In this document: positions 50,262 to 58,459 of the stretch, piece after piece
Numbering within the stretch: position 1 is the first letter of the stretch
How the letters are laid out: the number at the start of each line of letters is the position of its first letter
Source: Streptomyces scabiei 87.22
Lineage (GTDB): Bacteria; Actinomycetota; Actinomycetes; Streptomycetales; Streptomycetaceae
Direction of reading: 5' to 3'
DNA: 64,000 nt
Assembly (NCBI RefSeq): GCF_000091305.1
Contig: NC_013929.1
Location: 9,920,001 to 9,984,000 of the forward strand
Notes under the pieces: model-generated
What the model was told of the DNA's origin: nothing
Database searches by the model: none
The model's input: the letters and a program-made list of their open reading frames with translations, nothing else
Program-made: the position numbers and the translations under genes

Positions 50262-51704
50262 ATGAGCACCTCGCCCGAGCCCACCGTGGTCAACATCGTC
50301 GACGGGGTGAGCCGTCCGGGCTCCTCCGGCGAAACGATCGACGTGCTGGACCCGAGCACGGGGTCCCACATCGCCTCCTTCACCGACTCGACCGCGGACG
50401 ACGTCGACGCGGCGGTGCGCGCCGCCCACCGGGCCGCCCCCGGCTGGGCGGCCACGCCTCCCGGCGAGCGGTCCGCGGCCCTGCACCGCCTCGCGGACCT
50501 GGTCGCGTCCAGGCTGACGGAACTGGCGGATCTGGAGGTGGCCGACGCCGGCAAGCCGTGGACCGCCGCCCACACCGGCGAACTGCCCGGCATCGTGGAC
50601 GCGTTGCGGCACTTCGCCGGGGCCGCGCGGGCCACGACCGGGCAGCCGGCCGGGGAGTACGCCAAGGGCAACACCTCGTTCCTGCGCCGCGAACCGGTCG
50701 GCGTGGTCGCCGCCATCACCCCGTGGAACTTCCCGCTGTGGCAGGCGGTCTGGAAGATCGTGCCGGCGCTCGCCGCCGGCAACGCGGTCGTCGTCAAGCC
50801 CGCCGAGAACACGCCGCTGTCCACGACCCGTTTCGTGGAACTCGCGGGGGAGATCCTGCCGCCCGGTGTCCTGAACGTCGTCCTCGGCACGGGCGCGGTG
50901 GTGGGGGAGGCGCTGGTCGCCCACCCGCTGGTGGACCTGGTCTCCTTCACGGGCTCGACCCGGGCGGGTCGCCGCATCGGACAGGTGGCCGCGGAGGCCC
51001 CCAAGCGCGCCCTGCTGGAACTCGGGGGCAACGCCCCCGTCGTCGTCTTCGACGACGTCGACCTGGAGAAGGCCGTACCGATCCTGACCAACGGGGCGCT
51101 CTACAACGCCGGTCAGGAATGCATGTCCGCCACCCGGCTGCTGGTGCAGGAGTCCGCCCACGACCGGGTGGTCGAAGCCCTCAAGGAGAGCCTGGGCGGT
51201 GTCGTCATCGGCGACACCTCGGACAAGAACACGGTCCTCGGCCCGCTCATCTCCGCGCACCAACGGGACAGCGTCCACCGTCTCGTGGAGAACCGCCCCG
51301 GCCATGCGACGCTGGTGCTGGGCGGAGCGCCCGTGGACCGGCCGGGCTACTACTACCAGGCCACCCTCGTGACCGGTCTGCGCCAGGACGACGACCTCGT
51401 CCAGGAAGAGATCTTCGGCCCGGTCGTCACCGTCCAGACCTTCACCGACGAGGCCGACGCCATCGCCAAGTCGAACGACGTCCCGTACGGCCTCGCCGCC
51501 TCGGTATGGACCCGCGACGTCGGCCGGGCGCTGCGTGTGGCCAACGCCTTCGACTTCGGCAACGTGTGGATCAACAACCACATGGTCGTCGGCCCCGAAC
51601 TGCCCATCGGCGGCTTCGGCGCCTCCGGACACGGCAAGGAAGGAGGCACCGCCGGCATCGAGGAGTTCACCCGCGTCAAGCAGGTCGTCATCAGCCTGGA
51701 CTGA
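50262..51704 (+). CDS. Aldehyde dehydrogenase (semialdehyde dehydrogenase-like)
   Basis: A 480-aa NAD(P)-dependent aldehyde dehydrogenase. ITPWNFPLW is the cofactor motif, Glu253 (LLELGGNAP) the general base and Cys287 (AGQECMSATR) the nucleophile. The length matches betaine-, aminobutyraldehyde- and 2-oxoglutarate-semialdehyde dehydrogenases. In this regulon it would oxidise the semialdehyde released by the DapA-like enzyme. A GAAGGAG site precedes the ATG. It is followed by a strong terminator. Confidence 0.92.
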   Translation: MSTSPEPTVVNIVDGVSRPGSSGETIDVLDPSTGSHIASFTDSTADDVDAAVRAAHRAAPGWAATPPGERSAALHRLADLVASRLTELADLEVADAGKPWTAAHTGELPGIVDALRHFAGAARATTGQPAGEYAKGNTSFLRREPVGVVAAITPWNFPLWQAVWKIVPALAAGNAVVVKPAENTPLSTTRFVELAGEILPPGVLNVVLGTGAVVGEALVAHPLVDLVSFTGSTRAGRRIGQVAAEAPKRALLELGGNAPVVVFDDVDLEKAVPILTNGALYNAGQECMSATRLLVQESAHDRVVEALKESLGGVVIGDTSDKNTVLGPLISAHQRDSVHRLVENRPGHATLVLGGAPVDRPGYYYQATLVTGLRQDDDLVQEEIFGPVVTVQTFTDEADAIAKSNDVPYGLAASVWTRDVGRALRVANAFDFGNVWINNHMVVGPELPIGGFGASGHGKEGGTAGIEEFTRVKQVVISLD

Positions 51705-51747
51705 CCCACCGCACCTCCCCGCGGTCCCACGTCCTGGCCGGCCCGCT

Positions 51748-51797
51748 GCCGGGCGCCGGGTCAACCCCCTTGAGCGGGGGTTTACCCGGCGCCCGGC
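51748..51797. terminator. Exceptionally long bidirectional terminator overlapping the peptidase gene end
   Basis: A 21-bp stem (14 + 7 bp with a single C/T mismatch: 51748-51769 with 51776-51797) around a 6-base loop. The TAA of the opposite-strand peptidase gene (51782-51784) is inside the right arm. It serves both converging transcripts. Confidence 0.92.
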
Positions 51798-52606
51798 GCA
51801 GTCCTGTCCACCAGCAACGAGCACGGCAGAGCACGCTCGGCAGCTCCCCTCTCGTCATTCGGCTCGACCCGATACAGGGAAGCCCGCGGCGTGCGGGTCA
51901 CCGTTTCCGTCAGGAGGCCGTCGGTGAAGAGAGCGCCGACGCCGTCCTCCAGCGCCCATCCCGCGGTCAGTGCCCCGGTGCCCACGGCCGCCCGGTAGGA
52001 GGAACGGCGGCCCGGCTCGCTGTCGTAGTGCGGACAGACCGAGCCGGACAACAAACCCAGTCCGTCCGGCAGATACGTCAGCGGTCCGAAGGAGTCGGTG
52101 TGCGAGCCCTCGGCCCAGCAGTTGGCGCCGGCACTGATCCCGCACAGCAAGGTGCCGCCGTCGTAGGCCTCGTGCATCAGCCGGTCCACACCGTGCGCAC
52201 GCCACACCGCGAGCAGGTTCGCCGTGTTGCCGCCCCCTACGTACACGATGTCCTGGGACAGCAGAAACGTGCGCAACGCGGCGTCATCGAACTCCCGCCG
52301 GAACAGCGGCAGAACACCGGGTTCACAGGCCCGTGGCGCGAACGCGGAGAGGAACCGGTCGACGTAGGCGGGGGCATCGCCGCTGGCGGTGGGCACGAAG
52401 CACACCTTGGGCCGGGAAGCCCGTGCGAGACCGAGCACCCAGTCGTCGAGCAGACCATCGTCGTCCGTGGAGAAGCCGCCCCCGAGAAGGGCCAGACGGC
52501 GCAGGGGAGTCACAGCCAAGGGAAGGCCCTCCTCGGGACACAAGCCGACCAGAACAGACGGTGTCCCGAACGATGCCGAGACGTCCGCTGCTTCCACAAG
52601 CGACAT
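51782..52606 (-). CDS. Peptidase E-like serine peptidase (family S51)
   Basis: A 274-aa protein with the S51 fold. The nucleophile elbow is LLCGISAGANCW (Ser), preceded by DIVYVGGGNTANLLAVWR, and the first strand is RLALLGGGFS. Peptidase E cleaves Asp-X dipeptides; the related cyanophycinases are also S51. The first about 35 residues are not typical, and a GTG giving VTPLRRLALLGGG is an alternative start. It converges with the aldehyde dehydrogenase gene. Confidence 0.82.
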   Translation of the reverse strand: MSLVEAADVSASFGTPSVLVGLCPEEGLPLAVTPLRRLALLGGGFSTDDDGLLDDWVLGLARASRPKVCFVPTASGDAPAYVDRFLSAFAPRACEPGVLPLFRREFDDAALRTFLLSQDIVYVGGGNTANLLAVWRAHGVDRLMHEAYDGGTLLCGISAGANCWAEGSHTDSFGPLTYLPDGLGLLSGSVCPHYDSEPGRRSSYRAAVGTGALTAGWALEDGVGALFTDGLLTETVTRTPRASLYRVEPNDERGAAERALPCSLLVDRTAPGAG

Positions 52607-52696
52607 ACGCCGTCACACCACGGCCGGACGACCGACCGGTTGACCATCACCTGACGTCCTCTCGCCTGAGAGGCCACGTCGTCCGCCCGCCGAAAG

Positions 52697-53245
52697 TCAC
52701 TCGGCGGGCCCGAGCGCACGCAGGTCGGCGTCCAGCATGCGGATCAACTCACCCACCCGTCCGCCCCCGCTCGGTGCCACGGGGAAGCGTCGGAGCACGG
52801 CGACGACGACCGGTGTCGCCCGGTGCACCGCCTGCTCGACGCACTCGGCACCGACGTTCCGGTCGTCGCCTGCGACGAGTTCGGCCGCTCTGGCCGCGTA
52901 GGCGGCGGCTCCGAGGATGTGCTTGACCTGGGTGGCCTTGGCCAGCGGGTGCAGATAGGCGGCGCCTGCCGCGGACATCGCCGCCCACGCTGCCTCGCGC
53001 GCGGCCGCGGTGTCCGCGGTCCTGGCCGCCTTGAGGGCCGCGGACGCGGTCTCGCGCAGTGACTTTCCGCGTGCGCCGCCCCGAGCGAAGTCCCACGCGT
53101 CCCGGACGGCGTCGCGGGGCCGCGGGTCGTCCGGCTGATCGGCCTCGAAGATCGAGAGCACCGCCTCCGCACACGCCGCGGCGAACCCGGTGACCTCACG
53201 AAGGTCCTGTGTGCTCAGAACGATCTCGCTCGTGTCCCCCGTCAT
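52697..53245 (-). CDS. Hypothetical Ala-rich helical protein (putative immunity-like family)
   Basis: A 182-aa soluble, strongly helical protein. The repeated pattern AALKAARTADTAAAREAAWAAMSAAGAAYLHPLAKATQVKHIL resembles Streptomyces proteins labelled as putative immunity proteins; I cannot confirm that role. No toxin gene is adjacent. The ATG giving MTGDTSEIVLS is chosen; an upstream ATG adds five residues. Confidence 0.6.
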   Translation of the reverse strand: MTGDTSEIVLSTQDLREVTGFAAACAEAVLSIFEADQPDDPRPRDAVRDAWDFARGGARGKSLRETASAALKAARTADTAAAREAAWAAMSAAGAAYLHPLAKATQVKHILGAAAYAARAAELVAGDDRNVGAECVEQAVHRATPVVVAVLRRFPVAPSGGGRVGELIRMLDADLRALGPAE

Positions 53246-53350
53246 GCGTCCATCTTCCACGACCGCGCCGGACAGCCGACCACGGCCGGCACGCGCACCC
53301 GGAGAACCCGTCGCACCGCCTTCTGACCAGCGACTCGGACCGGCGGAGAC

Positions 53351-54040
53351 TCACCTCCCAGGAACCGACCGGGGCGAGGGGAGGAGCGGTGAAGTCAAGT
53401 GGCCCAGCAGATCGGTCAGTTGAGAGAACTGGGAGAGGGTCTTCCAGGGCTCGAAGCGGGCCAGATCGTCCTCGCGTCCCGTCCCCCACGTGCAGGCCAC
53501 CGTCCGTACACCGGCGGCACGTCCGGCCTCCATGTCCGCCACCGAGTCACCGACCAGCACCGCCCGCCCGGGAACGACGTCGAGCTCTCGGAGCAGCCAC
53601 CAGACCCCTTCCGCTGAGGGTTTGGGCGCGGGCTCGTCGTCGGGCGTGACCAGTGCCTCCACCAGGTGACCGACACCGAGGAACTCCATGGTCGGTTCGA
53701 TGCGGTCCCGGTCCTTGCCGGTGATCACGCCGACGCGTACGCCCCGCCCGCGCAACTCGGTCAGCAGCTCCCGGGCACCGCCGAAGAGCCGCGTCCGGTC
53801 CACCAGGGCGCGAGCCGTCCGGCTGTACGGTTCGAGCGCGGCCGGGGGGAGGCCCAGCCGGGCGAGGATGTCGGCCGCCGGCTGACCGGCCAGGGCGAGG
53901 AACCGCTCGACCGGGGGCTCGCCCGGTGCGCCGACATGCGACCAGGCCGCCCTGAGGGCGGCCACGGTGATGTGCTCCGAATCGGCCAGGGTTCCGTCCC
54001 AGTCGAAGAGGACCGCCTCGACGGATGGGGTGCTGCTCAC
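53351..54040 (-). CDS. HAD-family phosphatase (phosphoglycolate phosphatase-like)
   Basis: A 229-aa HAD-IA phosphatase with a complete motif set: DWDGTLADSEH (I), VGVITGKDRD (II), KPSAEGVWWLL (III) and LVGDSVADMEAGRAAGV (IV). A helical cap occupies residues 20-85. The substrate is a small phosphorylated metabolite. It follows the exonuclease gene by 30 bp and may share its promoter. Confidence 0.9.
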   Translation of the reverse strand: MSSTPSVEAVLFDWDGTLADSEHITVAALRAAWSHVGAPGEPPVERFLALAGQPAADILARLGLPPAALEPYSRTARALVDRTRLFGGARELLTELRGRGVRVGVITGKDRDRIEPTMEFLGVGHLVEALVTPDDEPAPKPSAEGVWWLLRELDVVPGRAVLVGDSVADMEAGRAAGVRTVACTWGTGREDDLARFEPWKTLSQFSQLTDLLGHLTSPLLPSPRSVPGR

Positions 54041-54070
54041 TCGTGCCCCTTTCGTGTGTGCCGGTGTTGC

Positions 54071-54718
54071 TCAGTGGGCGTGCGCGTTCGACAGCGCACA
54101 CAGGTCGCGGACCGAGAGGGCGGAGGGGTGGCGGGTGCGCTCCGCCCGGGCCGCCAGAGCCAGGAACACGGTCGCGGTGGTGAGGGCGTCGCCCAGGGCG
54201 TGATGAGGGGTGCACACGGGGAGCCCCAGCCGACGGGCCAGCAGTTCCAGCGGCGGCTCGCGGCCGGAATCGTGTCCGGCCCAGCATCCGGTGGCACGGG
54301 CGAGCGCCGCTGTGTCGACGACCGCGCGGACCTGTGACCATCCCACCGTGCTCTGCGTACGGCTGAGGAACGCCCGCTCGATCCATGCGGCGTGGGCCAC
54401 GACCACGCGGCCGGACAGGCGTGGGGAGAGCGCCTGCCCCACCGTGGCCGGATCGGGCGCGCTGTCGAGATCGCCCGGTCGCAGCCCGTGGACCTTGATG
54501 GAGGCCACCGAGACGGCACAGCGTGGACGTACGAGGGAGTAGAAGCTGTCACCGAGGTCGATGCGGCCCTCCCGGACGGGCACCGCGCCGACGGAGATGA
54601 TCTCGTCGCGCCGCAGATCGAGCCCCGTCGTCTCGAGGTCGATCACGCAGTACTCGGCCGAGCGCCACTCCTGCTCCAGAGCGGAGTCCGTCGCGGGCCC
54701 CCTGAACGGAAATCTCAC
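54071..54718 (-). CDS. DnaQ-like 3'-5' exonuclease (DEDDh family)
   Basis: A 215-aa RNase T/DnaQ-fold exonuclease. Exo I is CVIDLETTGLD (residues 26-36), Exo II VVAHAAWIERAF, and Exo III HHALGDALTTA with the DEDDh His. It removes 3' nucleotides from nucleic acid or hydrolyses a nucleotide signal. Homologues of this size often neighbour a cNMP-CBS-DUF294 gene; here that partner is 16 kb away at 36526-38355. A copy of the GntR operator lies 88 bases upstream. It probably forms an operon with the HAD phosphatase. Confidence 0.88.
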   Translation of the reverse strand: MRFPFRGPATDSALEQEWRSAEYCVIDLETTGLDLRRDEIISVGAVPVREGRIDLGDSFYSLVRPRCAVSVASIKVHGLRPGDLDSAPDPATVGQALSPRLSGRVVVAHAAWIERAFLSRTQSTVGWSQVRAVVDTAALARATGCWAGHDSGREPPLELLARRLGLPVCTPHHALGDALTTATVFLALAARAERTRHPSALSVRDLCALSNAHAH

Positions 54719-54805
54719 CGTGCCACCCGAGCCTTCCGTGCGCGCAGCCTTCCGCGTGTGCCGCCACCCTCCGTGCGGTCTCCCATTTGTACATGGTCGA
54801 TACTC

Positions 54806-54820
54806 GATTGTCGACAGTTG
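54806..54820. promoter_or_regulatory. Distant copy of the GntR operator before the exonuclease
   Basis: GATTGTCGACAGTTG lies between the AraC gene end and the exonuclease start. Its first 14 bases are identical to the dapA-operon site. A partial copy GGTCGATACTCG precedes it. Confidence 0.72.
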
Positions 54821-54856
54821 CGCACACGCTTGCGATGATCGATGAGGCGCGGTGAA

Positions 54857-55816
54857 CTACCGGGCGGACCCCCTGCGCACACTGCTCGGGGTGACGCCGT
54901 ACGCCTGCTTGAAGACTCGGCTGAAGTGCGCCACGTCGTTGAAGCCCCACCGGAAGGCGACGTCCGTGACCGTGGCCGTGCCGCCGGCCCGGGTCAGGTC
55001 CCGGTAGCAGGCACGCAACCGCCGTGCGCGGATCCACCGGCCGACCGTGGTGCCGGTGTCGGCGAACGCCAGGTGCAGCGTCCGTACGGAGACGTCGTGG
55101 GCCTCGGCGACGGAGGTGGCGCACAGGTCGGCGTCGTCGAGGTGGTCCTCGATGTACCGGCGCACGCGGACCAGGAGGGCCTCGCGGAGGGCCGAGCGGG
55201 TGCCGGCCGGGGCCCGGGCCGAGTCCAGGGCCGTGTCCAGGGTGTCGAAGAGGCTCTGGCACGCGATCGCGAGCCCGGCGTCGCCGAGGTGGTCGAGTTC
55301 GCGGGTGATGGCCCGCAGCTGGTCGGCGGCTATCGAGGCCAGTCCGGATCCCGCGGCGACGGACACCGCCCCGCGACCGCTCGTCGCCGCGGCCGCCAGG
55401 GCGGGCGGAGCCTGCTCGCGGGGGAGCATCAGCGACAGCTCACGGCGGGGCTCGACGGCGTCGAAGCCCTCGGCCGTCTCGCTGTCCCACAGCAGCAGCT
55501 GGTCGGGACCGAGGACCAGCGTGTCGTCACCCTGGCGGCAGACCAGCCGGCCGCTGAGATTGATCATGACGCCGACACGCGGGCCGCCGAGCCGGGAGTC
55601 CGTGTCGGGACTCCGGTGCCCGGAGTACCCGCCGCCGCGGAACTCCGAGACGATCAGGGCGTCGAGCTGACGGTAGCGGACGGTGGCGTCGAGGTGGTCC
55701 CGCCGGGAGTAGGACAGGGCCCACGGCAGATGGACCTCCGCCATCTTCTCGCTCCACGCGTCCCGGACCGATGCCGGCGGCAGCCCCCGCGTCGACCAGG
55801 TGACCGTGGCGTTCAC
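54857..55816 (-). CDS. AraC-family transcriptional regulator
   Basis: A 319-aa regulator. The N-terminal AraC-binding-like domain (1-180) contains RVGVMINLSGRLVCRQGDD and LVLGPDQLLLWDS. The C-terminal double HTH (about 205-310) has SVAEAHDVSVRTLHLAFAD and TVTDVAFRWGFNDVAHFSRVFKQAYGVTPS. A GTG start is chosen because GGAGG lies 7 bases before it; an upstream ATG would add 22 residues that read into the control region. It is divergent from the CoA catabolic operon, which it probably activates. Confidence 0.9.
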   Translation of the reverse strand: MNATVTWSTRGLPPASVRDAWSEKMAEVHLPWALSYSRRDHLDATVRYRQLDALIVSEFRGGGYSGHRSPDTDSRLGGPRVGVMINLSGRLVCRQGDDTLVLGPDQLLLWDSETAEGFDAVEPRRELSLMLPREQAPPALAAAATSGRGAVSVAAGSGLASIAADQLRAITRELDHLGDAGLAIACQSLFDTLDTALDSARAPAGTRSALREALLVRVRRYIEDHLDDADLCATSVAEAHDVSVRTLHLAFADTGTTVGRWIRARRLRACYRDLTRAGGTATVTDVAFRWGFNDVAHFSRVFKQAYGVTPSSVRRGSAR

Positions 55817-55836
55817 GCGCACCACCTCCAGGAACC

Positions 55837-55885
55837 CTAGTGCCGCGGCAGGCAACGTTCGCTCCGTCGCGACGCCCGGCACTAG
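55837..55885. promoter_or_regulatory. Inverted repeat in the AraC/CoA-operon control region
   Basis: CTAGTGCCG (55837-55845) and CGGCACTAG (55877-55885) are a perfect 9-bp inverted pair with a 31-base spacer, 20 bases upstream of the AraC start. Widely spaced arms suit AraC-type looping or two head-to-head sites. The remainder of the region up to 56096 shows no gene. Confidence 0.55.
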
Positions 55886-56096
55886 TTAACGCAGGCGGCG
55901 GGTTCCGCGCAACGAACGGTGTCACGTCCACCGGTCACCGTGCGCCCCGCGCCCGCCCCATGCACGAACGGACAACACCGGTTGCGCTGCCGTGCAAGCA
56001 CCGCGGAGCGATGTCACGCACTGTTCTCCTCACCGTCACAGAAGCCGGAGCCGCCTCCTTCGGGCACCTCCCGGCACACCACGGAAGGGAGCAGCC

Positions 56097-57215
56097 GTGA
56101 CCGACCTGCGTCCGGTCGTCATCTACGGAGCCAGCGGCTCCACAGGCCGTCTGGTGGCCGAGTATCTGCGCGAGTACAGCATTCCCTTCGTCGCCGCGGG
56201 CCGGAACAAGGCGCGGCTGCAGGAGGTGATGGACAAGGTCCCGGGCATCGAGACCGCCGACTACGAGATCGCCGAGACGGACGGCTCGGTGGAGTCCCTG
56301 ACCCGTCTCTTCGAAGGCCGGCAGGTCGTCTGCAACACGGTGGGCCCGTTCCTGCGGTACGCGCCCGCCGTCGTGGAAGCGGCGATCGCGGCCGGATGCC
56401 ACTACCTCGACACCGCCGGCGAACAGACCCACATGCTGCGCTTCCTCGACGAGTGGGGGCCCCGGTTCGCCGCCGTCGGCCGGGCCGCCTCCAGCGCCAT
56501 GTCCGTCCAGTACGCCATCCACGACATCGCCGCCCGCATCTGTCTGGAGACACCGGGCGTCGACACGCTCGAACTGGGGTCGTACGCCAACGCCATCCCC
56601 ACCGTGGGGTCCACCCAGTCGATCTTCGACGTCATCCGGGCCGACGCCTTCTACCTGGAGGACGGCCTGCTGAAGAAGTACGACGGAGTCCAGGTCCAGG
56701 ACGTGGTCGTCCCCGGCTCCGGCCTGGTGCTCACCGGCACCAACTGGGGCGGCACCGCCCTCCCGGTGTTCTTCCGGGACGACCGCCGGGTGCGCGACTG
56801 CCGGATGTTCGTGGCCATGCGCAACCAGACCATCTGGCGACGGGTCGTCGACCTGGAACGCCTCTTCAAGGTCTCCCTCCAGTGGCTCCCGGAGGAAGCC
56901 CTGTACCCCGTCCTCGACAAGATGGCCTCCGGCATGACGGCGGACAGCCCGCCGCGCGAGAACCGCCAGCACCAGCGGTCCATCGACTGGTGCACCGCCC
57001 GCGGCAACACCGCCACCGCCCGGGTCGTCATCCACGGCACCACCGGCTACCAGATGACCGGACTCATCCAGGCGTACGCGGCCATGCGGCTGCTCGGCAA
57101 CACCTGCCACGGCACCGGCTTCCGCTCACCCGCCGAACTCCTCGGCCACCGCGAGCTGATGGGCGCCCTGGAGTCCTACGGCTTCGCCCGCATCACCGAG
57201 GAGACCCGGGCGTGA
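56097..57215 (+). CDS. Saccharopine dehydrogenase-like NAD(P)-binding protein
   Basis: A 372-aa protein with an N-terminal Rossmann fold VVIYGASGSTGRLVAEYL and the saccharopine-reductase-like FLRYAPAVVEAAIAAGCHYLDTAGEQ turn. Homologues include trans-acting enoyl reductases and uncharacterised dehydrogenases. It starts with GTG after GGAAGGGAG and overlaps the thiolase gene by 4 bases (GTGA), so it belongs to the CoA operon. Reduction or oxidation of a pathway intermediate is likely; the substrate is unknown. Confidence 0.85.
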   Translation: MTDLRPVVIYGASGSTGRLVAEYLREYSIPFVAAGRNKARLQEVMDKVPGIETADYEIAETDGSVESLTRLFEGRQVVCNTVGPFLRYAPAVVEAAIAAGCHYLDTAGEQTHMLRFLDEWGPRFAAVGRAASSAMSVQYAIHDIAARICLETPGVDTLELGSYANAIPTVGSTQSIFDVIRADAFYLEDGLLKKYDGVQVQDVVVPGSGLVLTGTNWGGTALPVFFRDDRRVRDCRMFVAMRNQTIWRRVVDLERLFKVSLQWLPEEALYPVLDKMASGMTADSPPRENRQHQRSIDWCTARGNTATARVVIHGTTGYQMTGLIQAYAAMRLLGNTCHGTGFRSPAELLGHRELMGALESYGFARITEETRA

Positions 57216-58438
57216 GCGCGACCGAGCCCGTGTGGATCGTCGGCACCGGCATGACCTCGTTCGGCGTGCGCCTCGACACCTCGGTCAAGGAACTCACCCG
57301 TGAGGCCGTGACCGAGGCCCTCAAGGACGCCGGTGCCGAACTCGCGGACATACAGGCGGCGTACTTCGGCAACACCTGCCAGGACGTGCTGGAGGGCCAG
57401 AACGTCGTGGGCGGCCAGATGGCTCTGCGCTCCATGGGCTTCGAGCGGATCCCCGTGACCAACGTCGAGAACGCCTGCGCCACCGCCACCACCGCCCTGC
57501 ACCAGGCCGTGCTGCACGTCCGCTCGGGCGCGGCGGACACCGTGCTGGCCGTCGGCGTCGAGAAGACGAACACCGGCGACAAGCAGCGCATGCTCGCCCT
57601 CTTCGACGGCGGCATGGACGTCCACGACCCCGAGGGCGTCGAGACGGTCCTGCGTGAACTCGGCGGCGAGGTGCCGGACGACACCGTCCCGCGCAGCCGG
57701 TTCATGGACATCTACGCGGCACTGGCCCGCGCCCACATGCGGGACTTCGGGACCACCAAGGAGCAACTGGCCCGGATCTCCGCCAAGAACCACGCCCACG
57801 CGGTCGACAACCCGCTCGCCCACTACCGCACCGCCCTGACGGCCGAGCACATCCTGGCCGCCCGCACGGTCAACGACCCGCTCACCGTGCCCATGTGCGC
57901 CCCGCTCACCGACGGCGCCGCGGCGGCGGTCGTGGTCAACACGGCCGGACTGCGCCGGCTCACCGCGGCCCGGCCGGTGCGGGTCCTCGCCTGCGTGCTC
58001 GGCACCGGCACCGAGCGCGCGCCGGCCGACTGGGCGACCTCCGTCAGCCGCCTCACCGCGCAGCGGGCGTACGAGGAGGCCGGGGTCGGCCCCGACGACG
58101 TCTCGGTGGCCGAGGTCCACGACGCCGCCGCCTTCGGTGAGCTCCTGCAGACCGAACTGATGGGCTTCTGCCCGATCGGCTCCGGCGGCGAGTTCGCCGA
58201 CTCCGGCGCCACCACCCTCGGCGGACGGCTCCCGGTCAACCCCTCCGGCGGCCTGGAGTCCAAGGGCCACCCCATGGGCGCCTCCGGCCTCGCCCAGATC
58301 CACGAACTCGCCCGGCAGCTGCGGGGCGAGTGCGGCACCCGCCAGGTGCCCGGCGCCCGGATCGCCCTCGCCGAGAACGGCGGCGGCATGTACGCCGGCG
58401 AGGAAGCCGTCGCGGCCGTCACCCTGCTCGGTGCCTGA
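57212..58438 (+). CDS. Thiolase-family protein (SCP2/SCPx-type acetyl-CoA acetyltransferase)
   Basis: A 408-aa thiolase. The nucleophile Cys is in VTNVENACATATTALHQA (about residue 88), the catalytic His in GGLESKGHPMGASGLAQ, and VHDAAAFGEL marks the SCP2 branch. The usual second Cys (CGG) is replaced in AENGGGMYAGEE, which is normal for this branch. It cleaves 3-ketoacyl-CoA or joins acyl groups in the operon's CoA pathway. A GTG start overlaps the preceding gene. Confidence 0.9.
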   Translation: MSATEPVWIVGTGMTSFGVRLDTSVKELTREAVTEALKDAGAELADIQAAYFGNTCQDVLEGQNVVGGQMALRSMGFERIPVTNVENACATATTALHQAVLHVRSGAADTVLAVGVEKTNTGDKQRMLALFDGGMDVHDPEGVETVLRELGGEVPDDTVPRSRFMDIYAALARAHMRDFGTTKEQLARISAKNHAHAVDNPLAHYRTALTAEHILAARTVNDPLTVPMCAPLTDGAAAAVVVNTAGLRRLTAARPVRVLACVLGTGTERAPADWATSVSRLTAQRAYEEAGVGPDDVSVAEVHDAAAFGELLQTELMGFCPIGSGGEFADSGATTLGGRLPVNPSGGLESKGHPMGASGLAQIHELARQLRGECGTRQVPGARIALAENGGGMYAGEEAVAAVTLLGA

Positions 58439-58459
58439 CCAACCCACTTGGAGCCTCTG

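Noticed and set aside
53351..54718. Exonuclease and HAD phosphatase as a DNA-repair operon
   Set aside because: The upstream operator ties the exonuclease to the catabolic regulon, and nothing else nearby suggests DNA repair.
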